From positions 25,805,501-25,869,500 of the forward strand of contig CM072336.1 in the NCBI GenBank assembly GCA_036874045.1: DNA of 64,000 nt, given 5' to 3'. The stretch is from Cymodocea nodosa. Lineage: Eukaryota; Streptophyta; Magnoliopsida; Alismatales; Cymodoceaceae. Below the pieces are notes generated by a model. The model saw only the letters and a list, made by a program, of their open reading frames with translations, searched no databases and had not been told where the DNA came from. Shown in pieces: positions 1-13,639 of the stretch. The first letter of the stretch is position 1, and every line of letters starts with the position of its first letter. The translations under genes were made by a program, and so were the position numbers.

Positions 1-178
1 TGACCTTGATGGCCACCGGCTCGTTGGTGCTGGCATTTTTGGCGACATAGACCTTGGCGAAGGTGCCCTGGCCGAGGAGTTTACCCACCTCGTAGCGACC
101 GAGGAGGAGGGAGGAGACGGTGGCGGCGGTGGAGGAAGGGGGTTTGATGACGGTGGACGGCGGGGAGAAGGTGGCCAT
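1..178 (-). CDS. CBL-interacting protein kinase (CIPK), N-terminal part, cut by window edge
   Basis: The minus strand opens with ATG at 178-176 and reads 59 codons plus one base to the edge. Residues 27-35 (GRYEVGKLL) begin the kinase domain. The glycine-rich loop GQGTFAKV is at 36-43 and the VAIK lysine is K58. A Ser/Thr/Pro-rich leader of about 25 residues precedes it. The wording GQGTFAKVY is typical of CIPK/SnRK3 kinases, which bind calcineurin B-like calcium sensors and phosphorylate channels and transporters at membranes. The NAF domain that would settle the family lies outside the window. The exon is GC-rich, unlike the DNA upstream. Another SnRK-type kinase is possible but less likely. 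Confidence 0.8.
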   Translation of the reverse strand, partial: MATFSPPSTVIKPPSSTAATVSSLLLGRYEVGKLLGQGTFAKVYVAKNASTNEPVAIKV

Positions 179-758
179 GTCTTCGATTAGGTATCTTGGG
201 GCATCGGCGGAGAGGATGGGCAAGAGGAGGACGAGGCGGTGGTGAAACAAAAGGTTCGGCAGATCTGGCGATCGACGTGTACGTTCTTCTTGTTTACTTA
301 ATCTTTTATATATAACTTTTCTACCTCATTAGTCATTGCCAAAATAAAACTTTTATATATAATAATTTGCTTTTTTGGTTTTCGTCAAAAAATTATTTTA
401 CTTACAAATAGGATTCGGTTACTTTTACTTTTTCCTGTCGAAAAAAAAAAAAGGTATTTCACAAAAAGAACCGATTTTATTTTTGGTTTGGTGGAAAAAA
501 ACATAATTATAAAATAATACTTGATGGTTTGGAAGTTACCAACCAAACAATAATGGTTTAGGAAAATATCTTGTCACAAGTTCAAGTGGTCGACACTAAT
601 GGTTTGTAGAGGATCCCCACGATAATGGTTTAACATGAGTTTAGAGTGTAATGCTAACTATTTGTAGGGAATCACATAGAGTTGGGTCACCTAACCAAAT
701 GTTGCATTGTAATTAACACCAATGTGACCAACAAACATGGTTTAGGATATCATACTAA
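179..758. other. CIPK upstream region, no further gene seen
   Basis: AT-rich sequence upstream of the CIPK start. It presumably holds the promoter and 5' UTR. No coding stretch or clear TATA position could be fixed. A Harbinger-type MITE begins immediately after it. Confidence 0.5.
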
Positions 759-1772
759 GGGCCTGTTTGTGCGCCTAGAATTTGAATTCCGTAGAATTTG
801 AATTCTAACGGAATTTGAATTCTACAGAATTTGATGGAAAGAATTCAAAATCTAGGTGTTTGTGCACGTTTAGGAATTTGACATAAATTGAAATTTAGGT
901 GTTTGTGCACATGACATAATTGAATGAAATTGAATAGAATTGATTTTTAATAAAGTTAAGTAATGAATTAAAGTAATTAGTGAAAATGTAATTAATCAAG
1001 AAATGAATTACTTACATTAATAAATGAACATATTATTAAATTAAATATTTATATATCATTTATCAATTAATTAAGTATATCATTATATAAAATAAATAAA
1101 AAATTACAAAAATTGATAACTTTTTAGTTATAATACATGTTTAAAACAATAAAAGGTTAATTATAAATTCTATATTCCTCATAATGTAATAATAAATAAC
1201 TTTTTTAAAAATATAATTATTATGAAGTGAATAAATGAAAGTAAATAATAAATAATTATTGAAATACTTTGATTATAAAAAAATATAATTCTGAACATTC
1301 TATTAGGTATAAATGACTTTTAAGACTTCGTTTGTGTTAGCCACATAAAGTTAGGAAAATTATATAGTTTTTAAAATTTTGATATTATATATTAAATAAA
1401 ATAATAAATAAAATAATAATAATAATAATAAAATTAAATAATATTTATGATTTTAATATTATAAATTAAATAATATTAATAATAATAAAATAATTAATAT
1501 TTTATTTTTAATAAAAATAATATTAAAATAAATAAATTAATTAAAAAATATTAACAATATATACTTCAACAGGTGAGGGTGAGCGTTGAGCGATCTTTTG
1601 GAAAATGAATTCCGACCTTTTAAGTTGAGAATTCATTTTCCCAACCTTTACACATGATTGGAATTCAAATTCTCAAGGAATTTGAATTCCAAAAAGCACA
1701 GACACCTCATGACTCGAAATCTGATGGAAAAAATTTTCAATTCCGTCAGATTCCGAGTGCACAAACCCCCCC
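759..1772. mobile_element. PIF/Harbinger-type MITE, copy 1 (1014 bp)
   Basis: The ends are inverted: the left starts GGGCCTGTTTGTGCGC and the reverse complement of the right starts GGGGGGGTTTGTGCAC. The element is flanked by TAA on both sides (756-758 and 1773-1775), the 3 bp target duplication typical of PIF/Harbinger (Tourist) elements. The subterminal region repeats the motif GAATTTGAATTC. The interior is very AT-rich and has no transposase frame, so the element is non-autonomous. Two further copies lie at 5695-6681 and 34452-35443. Confidence 0.85.
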
Positions 1773-4700
1773 TAAGCCACACCAAAGTTCAAGGTAAATA
1801 ACTATGTTTTACAAAAGACCTTAAAGAAGCAAACTTCGCCATCATGTAAATAACCTACTTTATAAGACTACCCTATCTTGTAACTTCAACTTGTGGAATC
1901 TTCGCTACTTTGTAAAAAAGGAAGAAGAAAAAACTATCTACAACACTATGAGATAATCTTAAATTCAAGTAAAGATAAAAGCATTTCCTGTATCAAAATT
2001 CTACCTTCACACGGAAGTTTCTGGAATTTACCCTGTAGGCACTTATCCTTTGACGAAAACCCAGTGGTTTCCTGTGAAGTTAGAACTAATAGCATAGTTT
2101 TATTTCAATAATCTTAATAAAATAAAAATCATCTTTCAATCTGTGTAAAAATGTTCCTACCATCAAAAAAAACCATCTTTAATTCCTTGATTTGGATCTT
2201 TTCCGATTTACCATAATTCAGAAGATTTTTTTTTGCGGTTCCGTGAGCGCAATCTTAATGCAATTAAATTACAATGTTTGATAATTAAATATAAAATTAT
2301 ATAAAGAATCGATTTTTACATTTAAGCTTGTATTATATATTACATAACATCTCAAAGACCTAAATTTTTCATGATCAAGGACCAGAAATTATAACGATAA
2401 AAATTCAAATATTATAAACAAACATAATTCAATTAGATTCATATTACAGACAACCGAACATGCCACGAAATGGGCCCTATTTTCTTTCTTGAAGCCCATT
2501 TTCCCCCAGTGGCTGGAACCAATTCATCAGTCTAGACTGGGCCCGAACATTCGGCCCACCATGGGGTGAACGAAACCGATAGGCCGTTTTATTTAATCTA
2601 CGATAATAATCGTTATCATTAGTATTCCATTTATGCATATTTTTGGAGGCAACAGACGACAATAGCAATTATTTGGTTCAAAATTTTCTACCCACAACAC
2701 TTCTTCACTTTCTGACCAACCACCATTAAATCCACTGTAACCGTAATTTACCTAAATTGTCAATCACGTGCGCCTTTTGTGGGATTTGAACATAATTTAG
2801 TATCATTATTATACTAAATCACCGATGAACTTGGGTTTCATTTAGAAATAATTATTTAAAGATAACGCTTTTAAATGAACTGGTTCTTGAGGCATTTTTT
2901 TGGTCTCACAACCTTGCTTCATATATATATTAGCATTTTTCGTTTGGCAGTTTTTGAGAAGGCAAAAGTAACATTTTGAGTTTATTAGTTTCTCTGGTAC
3001 TTGTAACTCTTTTTGTCAGGGGGATATTTAAAATTAATAATTTACATGTAAGATTATTAAAAAACGACATATTAAATTTAGTTTCAATATACTATTTTTT
3101 GGGTAATTCATGAAAGAAGTGAGATAATAATTGAAAGTAAAAAAAGGTAAGAGGCATTTACGTAATTTATGAAATACATTTTGGAGTGCAAGACATATTT
3201 GTGTGTGTTAATAATGTGAGTGGAGGTGTAATTGAAAATGATAAGAAACAGAGGTGTAAGGTAATATGTGTTTACGTAAATTACAAAGAAAGTAAGATAC
3301 AATCGAGAGCATGTGAAAAAATATATATTTGTACAATCCATAAGAAAAGCAAAAAATGTAATAGAAAGCGATAGGATTTCTTCTCTCATTTTATTTGATC
3401 AATTTTTAAGATTCCGTGAATGTTAATAATAATATTTTATTCCTATTTATATGTAATTTAAATAAGCATTGGCACCTGTTTTGAAAATCTTAAGATTTAC
3501 CGATATTTGTTAAGTTTCAACCATTAATTTGGTAACAAGAAGTCGTAAATGAATGTAACACAAATTAAGCTTGCATTTTAATATGTACCATAAGTTAACT
3601 AATCATCAAGTATATTTTGATTTTGTAATAAAAAATTTAAAAAAATAAGAGGTACCGACCTCTAAGTAACATTACTTTGTAGTATTTTCAAAATTGATCC
3701 GAACAATCGATTGAACCATTGAGAACGAGGATGACCAAAAGCTCTACAAATGTTATTTGGACTGGGCCGGGCCCAACTGGACCGGTACGGTTCGATATAA
3801 TCAAATCGGACCGTTGACATAATGATCAGAAAGCCCATGGAAAACAGAAGCCCGCCGGAGAGCAACCTACACGTTATTTGGGGTGGGCCCACTGGACTGA
3901 TATAGTTCGATATGTGACCTATAAAATCTAATTTTCTAAGTTTTTTAGGCAAATCTTTAGAATAATCGGACAATGCGAACACGTCAGGCAATTTTTGTTG
4001 ATCCTTTGCAACTATTCTTTTTGCCTTTATTATATATATATTTGTAATTTTAATGTATTTTGAAATTTAATCTTCGATGAAGTAAAAGTTCAATATTTAT
4101 TTTTGTAATTTAAATTCAAACAATAAAACAAATATCAGTTTTTATTTTTACTATTGTTGATGTTATGTTTATAACACAATCTCAGTGGTGTAAGGCAGAA
4201 TTCGATTTAGACGAAATCAAAACTTGCAACAAAAAAAAAAAAATTAAAATTAGATAAACAAACGAATGGTACGACACGCGTACACGTACAGGAGCAATAC
4301 ATTGATTGGGCCCCACCTGTCAAGATCATCTCAAGGGGATAACGCGAACGCCCGGTGCCTTTACCTACCTTTTGCCGAAAGCCAACGCCGAATCTTATCG
4401 CAATTGCTAATTTATTAAATATTCCACACGTCACGTTTTTTTTTTAAAGTTTATAAGCATTAAAAACCTTGATATGAAACCACTTAACCTCGTCAAGGAG
4501 AGGATACAAAAAGAATGTTCGGTCAATCATAAGGTGAATTAAGAGATCATGAAGACGAACTAAACAAATACTGAGCTGATATTGCATTTTTATTTCTAAA
4601 TTAAAAATACTATGAAATATCAAGTTGATATTCTTTCTTTTGTTTTTAAAAATAATATTATTGTAATTGAACCCAACGATCGAAAAACAAGCAAGGAGAA

Positions 4701-5694
4701 TGGTATCCCAAGCTTTTTAAAAAGAAGGTTAGACTTCTAATTTTGAACGGGTAGTTGTAATTAACAAAAATCTGTCTTGTAGATTCAATTTAGATATTAT
4801 AAAGTGAACAGGTGGTATTTAGATAAGATTTCTTTGTAAAGAATTCTATCTTGTAATTTAGCCAGACAAAAATTTTCACTTTTAAAAAGAACACAAACTT
4901 TCCAAATGAAATCAATTATCAATATGCGCGCTTAATGTGTAGTACTACCTTTATTAAGAAGGGAATAAAAAGCTTTTGGACGGATAAACTTCGTTAGAAT
5001 CCGGATTCCAAGTGATAATGCCATTTCCCCTGGATAGATTAATTGAGGTGACGATGTTTACGAAATTAGAAACGGTCATTCAAAATATCAGATACTAAGC
5101 GTGGAAAAAGGGCTCTAAATAGAAAGAATTTACGTCAATCTTATGATTTTTACAGCAGTTATAAATGAATGGAAAGTTGTACGTATTTAAGCTGCATATA
5201 ATCAAACCAATGATTTTCCCAAAGAAGGAGTTTTGGTAGAAGTAGGGATAAATCCTCCTTTCTCAAAGAATTAATTTAGTCTAGCTTAAGGATTTTACAC
5301 TAAAGAAGTCTTGATCCATTATCCAAACAGATTGACGTTTCAGTGCACGAGACAACATATACAAGCCCACCACATTTTTTTCGGTTTGTAGATATTGTTC
5401 CAATTTATGACATCTGGCATTTCGGCCCGCATTCATTTCTTTCAAACGAGCATATCTAGAAATAAATGCACTTTTGACTATTCTACCATGAATATTTTTT
5501 TTAATATTCGATAATTAAGTTGGTTAATTTATCTATTTTTGATACAGAGAAAATCAAAAAATTTCAGTCGTAATGCTAATACTGTTAATGTTGTGACCAA
5601 CACTGAATAAGAAAAAGCAATTAATAGTTGTACTTTTATTTTACCGTATTAGTTGTTTTTGGTTAAACTTTACGTATTGATTTAATTGAATTAA
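1773..5694. other. Gene-free spacer with GGCCCA-rich patches
   Basis: No gene recognised; short reading frames here show no family similarity and no splice context. Patches around 2469-2565, 3766-3900 and 4308 contain several TGGGCC/GGCCCA hexamers (TCP 'site II' type), but no nearby gene start explains them. Confidence 0.5.
3751..3915. repeat. Imperfect direct repeat rich in GGGCC
   Basis: The segment at 3751-3799 (TGTTATTTGG, then TGGGCC, ACTGGAC and GTTCGATAT) recurs in the same order at 3882-3915. It looks like a small local duplication, with some bases missing from the second copy. Confidence 0.55.
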
Positions 5695-6681
5695 GAGGGG
5701 GGGGGGGGGATTTGTGCATCTAGAATTTGAATTCCACAGAATTTGAATTCTAACGGAATTTAAATTCTACAGAATTTGACGAAAAGAATTCAAAATTTAG
5801 GTGTTTGTGCACGTTCAGGAATTTGACGGAAATTGAATTCCAAGTGTTTGTGCACATGACATAATTGGAGGGAATTGAATAAAATTGATTTTTAATAAAA
5901 TTAAGTATTGACTTAAAATAATTAGTAAAAATGTAATTAATTTATTAATGAATTGTTGACATTAATAAATAAATATATTATTAAAATAAATGTTTATATA
6001 TCATTTATCATTATATAAAATAAATCAAAAATTACAAAAATTGATAACTTTTTAGTTATAATACATGTTTAAAACAACAAAAGGTTAATTATAAATTTTA
6101 TATTCCTTGTAATGTAATAATAAATAACTTTTATAAAAATATAATTATTATGAAGTGAATAAATGAAAGTAAATAATAAATAATTATTAAAATACTTTAA
6201 TTATAAAAAAATATAATTCTAAACATTTTATTAGCCATAAATGACTTTTAAGACTTCGTTTGTGTTACCCACAGAAAGTTAGGAAAATTATATGGTTTTT
6301 GAAAATTTGATATTATATATTAAATAATATAATATAATAAATAAATAATATTTATGATTTTAATATTATAAAATTAAATAATATTAATAATAATAAAATA
6401 ATTAATATTTTTATTTTTAATAAATAAAATATTAAAATATTTAATTAAATAAAAAAATATTAACAATATATACGTCAACAGGGGAAGGTAAGCGTCGAGC
6501 GATCTTTTGGAAAATGAATTCCTACCTTTTAGGTTGAGAATTCATTTTCCCAACATTTACACATGATTTGAATTCAAATTCCTTGAGAATTTGAATTCCA
6601 AAATGTACAAACACCTCATGACTCGGAATCTGTCGTAAAAAATTTTCAATTCCGTCAGATTCCAAGTGCACAAACCCTCCC
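5695..6681. mobile_element. PIF/Harbinger-type MITE, copy 2 (~987 bp)
   Basis: Closely similar to copy 1 over its whole length and in the same orientation. It shares the GAATTTGAATTC subterminal repeats, the AT-rich core and the right end CCAAGTGCACAAACC. The left end runs through a G homopolymer, and the right flank reads AAA rather than TAA. The target duplication is therefore not clean and the exact left edge is uncertain by a few bases. Confidence 0.8.
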
Positions 6682-9540
6682 AAAGTAGCACAACTGAGTT
6701 TTTACTTTAATATATATATTTATCACGTTAATTTCAAAAAAAGCCATTTTTGTTGTTTTAAACTAAAGAAATTACGAAGATGGCGTTAAAAATTCTGGAC
6801 AACGATTCCTCGCTTTTTCGACTTTTGTCAGCTTTTTGAAAATACTAAATTTTAATTTAAGCACAGAAGCAACCACTTTTTCAAAAAAAAATTACAGCCG
6901 TTGGATTCAGATGCGGAAGAAATTAAGGCATCTGTCGAAAGCGACGTCGCTTTGTGCACCGTCACATTTCCTTTTTCTTTTTTCTTTTCTATCGTCTAAA
7001 AAGAGCATCAATTTGGTCGTTCCTTTTTGTCGCACCGACTAAATACTAATTGAAGTTTATGCTTAAAATCTATCGAACTTAACTTATATATTAATTATTA
7101 GATCCATCCTAATCTCAACCACAAAGCGACGTGCATATTTTACACGCATTCAATCCATGTTCAGAATGTATATAATTCATTAATCTGATCCTTCGATGCC
7201 CCATTACATCAATATCCTTTACATGAAAAATATTTTACGAATGCTTCGATTTGGTTTAGTTCTTCTATTTCTGCAACTGTTGGTTGGGACTGGTTTGGTT
7301 TTTAATTATTCTTGGTGCAGTTAACTAAACTAATATATATATATATATATATATATTTATAAATATTGTATTTAGTACACATATGATATATTATATAGAT
7401 CTTTCTCAATCTACATCCGTTATTTTAGCACTACATAAACTTTACTCGATCCAATTCTATCTCTTTATTTGTGATGTTCTTTTCGAAGAAAGGAATCTGT
7501 TCTTGATGTATCCGTCTACCATTACAATAGGGAATCCATTTATTACTTTTCTAGATGTTCATGATAAGATTTTCATTGTGCAATAACTAATATTATGTTA
7601 GTTGCAGGCTTATTTAGTTATGCGCTATTATATTTTGTTAAAGTGATTAATTAAACCGTCGACCAATAATTCTTCCCATGTGAACCTATTTCACATGGCA
7701 AATAATTCTTTACTTGTTGGTTTGTTTTGTACTCCCAACGTTTTGCGTTTGAACTTTTTTCCCTCTCTTTTTAAGGTTATCCTCTTATTGTCTGGGTTTC
7801 CTTGCAATACACTCATTGTTGCTACAAGAGCTAGGAAGGTATTATTATTATTATACTTGTACATCATTTGTGAGAGACATGTATATATATATATACTTTA
7901 ATTGTGATGGCACCAATTTGCATGCATTAATTGCTCTTCAACGCTTCCTCGAGCATATATCAAACTCTCCTCCACAGTTAATTTCAAAGTTGGTTAAAGA
8001 CCTTCAGTATTTTAATTGGCTAGGGTCTTTATATATAAGAATTATTGTAATAGATTGCAATGTGATCAATTCCTTTGGTTCTTTAAAAAGGAAACCATCA
8101 TGTACGCGTTATCTATATATAATTAGGAAAATGAAATATTCCTTACTTTGCCATCAACTTTCAAAAGTGATACATAAGATTGTACGTCAAGACAGTTGAG
8201 AGATCTTTTTATCCTCATCTTTTCAATTGTAGGTTTAAAATCTCTGAGAGTAAGATTCAAACACACATAGAGAAATCTTTATTTTGCAAAAAAAAAAAAA
8301 AAAAAAAAAAAACTCCAGAAGTGGCATTCAACCTTATCTTGTAGCATAAGGGAAAAACTTGAATTCGCACATTGCTTGTCACTGCTCATCGATCAAAAAA
8401 GATGATAAAATTATAAAAAACTCTTAAGAGAAGAAGTCTTTAATTTTACATAGGTGAAAAATCTTCTTAAACGATCATAGGTTCGAAACAAACCAATAGA
8501 TACATGTTATAAAAAAAAAATGCTTTGAATTTTAACACAAATAATAATATCATGAAATTTTAAAAAAACCATGCATTCAATTTCCACGTCAGGCCTTTCC
8601 ATTTCCAAGGTGTCAAGTGTTTGGCCGGACGTGTACAAAACGGAGACGTTGGAAGATTCCCAGGGGGTTGCTGAGTCAGACACATGCCATTGATTTCCAT
8701 GGCACGCACGTGACTTCCTCCTGTAGAAAAAACAGCATCCGCACCCACCCGGTGAAAGAACAAGGGCAGGTTTGGTAATCTGAATCTGACGCTTTTCAAT
8801 ATCTAAACCTTACCACAACTTACAGATCTTGTTTGTTTGTAAATTTAATTGTTTGTTAAGTGTGCTCAACATTGTACACCAGAGAAGGAAAGGAGGAGTT
8901 TGGAGATACGATTAATGGTGAGTACGCCAATGTCTTTTTATATTACAAGACCTTTGAAGAAAAAAGTCTTCTGTTCAAACATTACTAAAAAAAAAACATT
9001 GCTAATATAAAAAACCCAAATAATATCACAAAAAAGTTTCCCATATCATCATCATCACTGAGAATATTTCATATGGTTGTCTTGTATGCATGGATTTTAC
9101 TCCAACGCAATTTTTTATATATGTGAAAATATAATAGCAGAAAATGCTTCATGATATGGAATTTTTCAATGGTTACACCAAGAAATATTACAAGATTTCC
9201 TTTCCTTTTCTTTTGCTTGTACCGAGACAAAACCAGAGTAATCTTGATGACAGTATGGTATGATAAGATCTGTATTATCTACAGGAATGGCAGGGATGAT
9301 GTGTACAATCAATCGCAATGGAAGCATCAGCGTGCTGGGTCTTGAGTTGCAGTCAATGACATCCCAAGATTTCCAACGGTAACTTTTCCGGTTCGCAGCA
9401 GCCGCAACAGCAGGAAGCATCGGAGCAGGAAAATACCGGGTGGAGATTGGAATGGTGGTGGGGGCATTTCTGGAACGCCAGAAATACCAACGGACCAATT
9501 CCCGGTATTGCTGCCGCCGTTGGGCTGCCCCTCCCTCCCT
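6682..9540. other. Gene-free spacer with (TA)n and a long poly(A)
   Basis: No gene recognised. A (TA)n run lies at about 7333-7357. A 25-base A run at 8288-8312 follows a degenerate tRNA-like box B sequence (GATTCAAACAC, about 8250). That could mark a SINE tail but is too weak to call. The stretch at 8560-8800 is less AT-rich but does not read as a gene. Confidence 0.5.
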
Positions 9541-9610
9541 TGAGAGAGAGAGATGGAGATAGATACATGGGCAGAGAGAGAGAGAGAGAGATAGAGAGAG
9601 AGAAAGAGAG
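9541..9610. repeat. (GA)n microsatellite in the NAT promoter/5' UTR
   Basis: An almost pure GA purine tract about 370-440 bp upstream of the transporter ATG. A candidate TATA-like sequence (TTATTTAATAG) follows at about 9829-9840. GA tracts are common in plant core promoters and 5' UTRs. Whether it acts as a GAGA element here is inference. Confidence 0.75.
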
Positions 9611-9982
9611 GTCGATGTGCAAAAGGAGAGGCGATTCTGGCAGAGGGTGAGGGGATAAAAGGGGGAAGGATGGATGTGGGGGTGTGGTTGGCATGTGACG
9701 AGCGTGCTGCCTCAGGCACACACTGCTCACTTCTAGTGCGCTACCATTCTCCAAGCAACACTTTTCTCTTGGTTCTTGCTGGTTCCACCCCCACCGTCTC
9801 TCTCTCTCCCACACGTCTCCTCTTGCTTTGTTATTTAATAGCTTTCAGTTCGATCGGTTCGATTCTGCATATCCCCCCCAGTCGGAATATCTCTCTTGGG
9901 TCTTCCTTTGTTTTAACGTTCGGTTGATACCCAAGTGAGAAGTTCGGCCTTTCTTGTATCGATTCTGCATTCCCAAAAAGGC

Positions 9983-12900
9983 ATGGCAGAGCTCAAGCCG
10001 GAAGAGATCAGCCACCCCCCCATGGACCAGCTCCAGGGCTTTGAGTACTGTATCGACTCCAACCCATCATGGGGTACGCTCTGATTCTCCTGATAACCTG
10101 ATGTGACGAGCCGTGTTTCTATGGTTTTGATGCTGAATAATACTTGGAGTTGGTTTTTCTTTTTTGGGGTGTAGGAGAGGCCATTGCTCTTGGGTTTCAG
10201 CACTACGTACTTGCACTGGGGACTGCTGTGATGATCCCAACCATGCTTGTTCCTTTGATGGGTGGAAGTGATGTGAGAATCGATCATTCCCCTCTTATAT
10301 CCTATTATGCCTGCCATATCTTACTTTTATTAGCTTCCTCAGAAATGAACTCCTTTATGGTATTCTGTAGAAGCTATATTTAGGATGGAAGTGGATGAAA
10401 CTATTATAAACCAACCAATTAACGAATCTGTGGAAATGTTTCTTGGTTAGCTGAACAATGACTTTTCAATAGTAGTAATAAAGGATAATCCACTGTCTGT
10501 GCCTCTCAGTAGCTTTGCAATCAACAAACCAGCATCTCATTTCAACCATACTCTTCACTTGCACTTTCAATTGAATTAGATGTTGGTACGTCATGCTTCA
10601 CCAAGATTGCACTGGATTCATGCAAATAGGAGATACATACAAATAGGAGATAGCGTTATGTATTCTATTGTTGGTTCTGATAGTGAAGTGCAAGTTATGG
10701 CAGGATGACAAAGTGAGGGTAGTGCAGACGCTGCTGTTTGTTGGAGGACTGAACACTCTCATACAGACACTCTTTGGGACCCGTCTCCCAACAGTTGTTG
10801 GTGGTTCCTATGCATTTGTAGTCCCAATTTTATCCATAATCCGTGACTCTAAGCTTGCAGAGATACCCAATGACCATCAGGTGTGTTGATTTCTCTCTTT
10901 CTTTATTAATTTATGTATTTTTATGCGCTTCCAAATGATGTGATCAGTACATATTTTGAATCTGGAATGATGTGTTGTGGTTTGTTCTCGTTCATTATTG
11001 CAGAGGTTCCTTGAAACCATGAGGGCCATACAAGGGGCTCTTATTGTGGCTTCTAGCATTCAGATAATTCTGGGTTACAGCCAGTTGTGGGGCATCTGCT
11101 CAAGGTACTTGTTTCCTCTTCTCAGGTTCGGCCTCTGTATTTTGGATGGTTCAAACCAGAGCATGCGTCCACTGTTTTCAAAAATCAATACGCTACCAGA
11201 ATTGTCTCTTTCTGGAAATCTAAGAATCGTATAATCAATGGTTATTAAGTCTTTGTAACATAAGTACTAGTGTAAATGGTGGTGGCAATGGTAATAGTAG
11301 TTTCTGTAATATGGTGGAAATTCTTCTCTTTCTTCAAAAATTCTAATTGTAAAGGGGATAAATCACATAATTTTTCAGATTCTTCAGCCCTCTTGGGATG
11401 GTTCCGGTAGTAGCACTTGTGGGATTTGGTCTGTTAGACAGGGGATTTCCAGTGGTATTTGCTAAACCCAAATAAATAATACAATTTCAGGCCATCTTTT
11501 ATTTAAACCGTGATAATTTTTCTTTGCATGAATTATTTATGCACCAGGTTGGGAGATGTGTGGAGATAGGTATTCCCATGCTCATACTTTTCATTGCCTT
11601 ATCTCAGGTATATTCTCAATTACGGTTAAATCACTCTTTCCGGCAACTTGCCAATGTACATGCGTAGACCAGATTGATAGTTCATTTCCCAGATTTTCGT
11701 AGTTAGAAAAAAAAAAAGGTTATTTTGTTATTTGTTGGCTTCTAATGTTAGAAAGAAAATAAAAATTGTTGTTCTTTGTTGCAGTATCTGAAACATATAC
11801 AAGCAAAACATGTACCGATACTTGAGAGATTCGCACTGCTAGTTTCTACCACGATCATCTGGGCATATGCCCATATCCTGACCGTCAGTGGGGCATATAA
11901 TCACCGTCCCCAGCTTACCCAGGTCAACTGCAGGACCGACAAGTCCCACCTCATTTCCTCTGCTCCCTGGTATTAACCTCTGCTACATTTAATTCCATTC
12001 CCCTAAAAATTATTGTCTTGGTACTGATAGTACAGGATTTTATTTGTTTGAAGGATAAAGATCCCATACCCTCTGCAATGGGGTGCCCCAACATTTGATG
12101 CTGGTCATTGCTTTGGGATGATGGCAGCTGTTCTTGTCTCTCTTTTTGAGGTAATGAAGTCAACTAGAAAGAAGCTTGGGGGTTATGTGTCATGCTTTGC
12201 TAATGCTGAAAATTTACACAGTCAACAGGGGCATATAAAGCTTCAGCACGTCTAGCAAGTGCCACTCCTCCTCCTGCTCATGTTCTTAGCCGTGGCATCG
12301 GGTGGCAGGTTTGCATCAACTACTCCCAAGTGTATTGTATGTAGCCCACAAATTAGGTTTTGCCAGCGTAGACCTGTACTTCTATCACTACAACATGCAG
12401 GTCAACATGTTTTGAAATATATCTTTTTCAAAGAAAGAAATATGTTTCGAGTATTGAAATGTATCTTTGCATCATTCCATTGTACAGAGAGATACGGCAC
12501 TTATTGATTTCTTTTGTTGCGTTATTCACTGATTGAGGTGTAAATAGACTCTTCTGACTTGATTTCCTCGAACACAGGGTGTAGGGATTTTGCTGGATGG
12601 GCTTTTTGGAACAGGAACGGGCTCCACTGTGTCAGTGTGAGTAGCAAAATTTGACATTTGAGCAGATCTTACAATCTTCTTTCCAGCTCTTTTATGCACC
12701 ATACCAGGTTTCTTTGGTTTTGATGATGCTAATAGACTCTTATTACAATCTTCTTTGGTTTGGACAGTGAGAATGTGGGAATGCTGGGTGCAACAAGAAT
12801 CGGGAGCCGAAGAGTCATACAGATCTCTGCTGGTTTCATGATATTCTTCTCAATCCTAGGTGCAACAAGAATCATATATATTAACCTAATTATTCCTTTT

Positions 12901-13639
12901 ATATTGTAATCTAGCTATACTAATCTAAAACCCAAGTCTTGGTTGGTTGCAGGAAAGTTTGGTGCACTATTTGCTTCAATTCCATTCACCATCTTTGCTG
13001 CAGTTTACTGTGTCATGTTTGGGCTTGTAGGTATGATTCTAAGCACAAGTACACACAGGCTTTTAGATTTTCTTCTGCTCTGCATGTATTTGAATTTGTA
13101 GCGTATCTTTCCTGCAAATTGGTTTCTGAAGATCAACAAAGCCAAGTGGGTAACATTTGTTAATAATGATGATCCTCAGCTGCCGTGGGACTTTCATTTC
13201 TGCAATTCACCAACATGAATTCAATGCGCAACCTTTTCATCGTTGGAGTCTCACTGTTCCTTGGCTTGTCAATTCCTCAATATTTCAACAACTACACGAT
13301 GGGATCGCACCATGGCCCTGCCGACACCAATGCTGGATGGGTGATTATCCTTCTTCACTTTCACCTCACTTCTTCATATCTAAGTTTCTGTTCTTTTGCT
13401 CATTTTTGTTTCCCTGCATTCCACAGTTCAATGACTTCATAAACACAGTGTTCTCGTCGCCACCAACCGTGTCGCTGATCGTTGCTGTTTTCCTGGACAA
13501 CACCCTCGACTACAAGGACACCGCCAAGGACAGGGGAATGCCATGGTGGGTCAAATTCCGGACGTTCAAAGGCGACAGCCGTAACGAGGAGTTCTACACC
13601 CTTCCTTTCAATCTCAACCGGTTCTTCCCACCATCTTGA
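9983..13639 (+). CDS. Nucleobase-ascorbate transporter (NAT/NCS2 family), complete, 14 exons
   Basis: Multi-pass plasma-membrane transporter of the NAT/NCS2 family, which moves purines, uracil and related compounds with protons. Exons: 9983-10073, 10175-10272, 10704-10880, 11004-11104, 11379-11454, 11548-11607, 11785-11969, 12054-12150, 12222-12308, 12578-12636, 12768-12859, 12953-13030, 13180-13340, 13427-13639. They join without a frame break to 1575 bp, 524 aa, the usual plant NAT length. The N-terminus [18 protein letters not shown] matches the NAT1-4 clade. [16 protein letters not shown] and the NAT signature ([10 protein letters not shown], about 345-354) are intact, as are [11 protein letters not shown] and the C-terminal end NLNRFFPPS. 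The start is the first ATG of the conserved N-terminus. The substrate cannot be told from sequence. Confidence 0.95.

Noticed and set aside
8220-8312. Possible SINE with poly(A) tail
   Set aside because: The box B likeness is poor, no box A was found and no flanking duplication was seen.
9353-9814. Long minus-strand reading frame rich in serine and leucine
   Set aside because: It is the reverse read of the (GA)n tract and NAT upstream region; low complexity and no family likeness.
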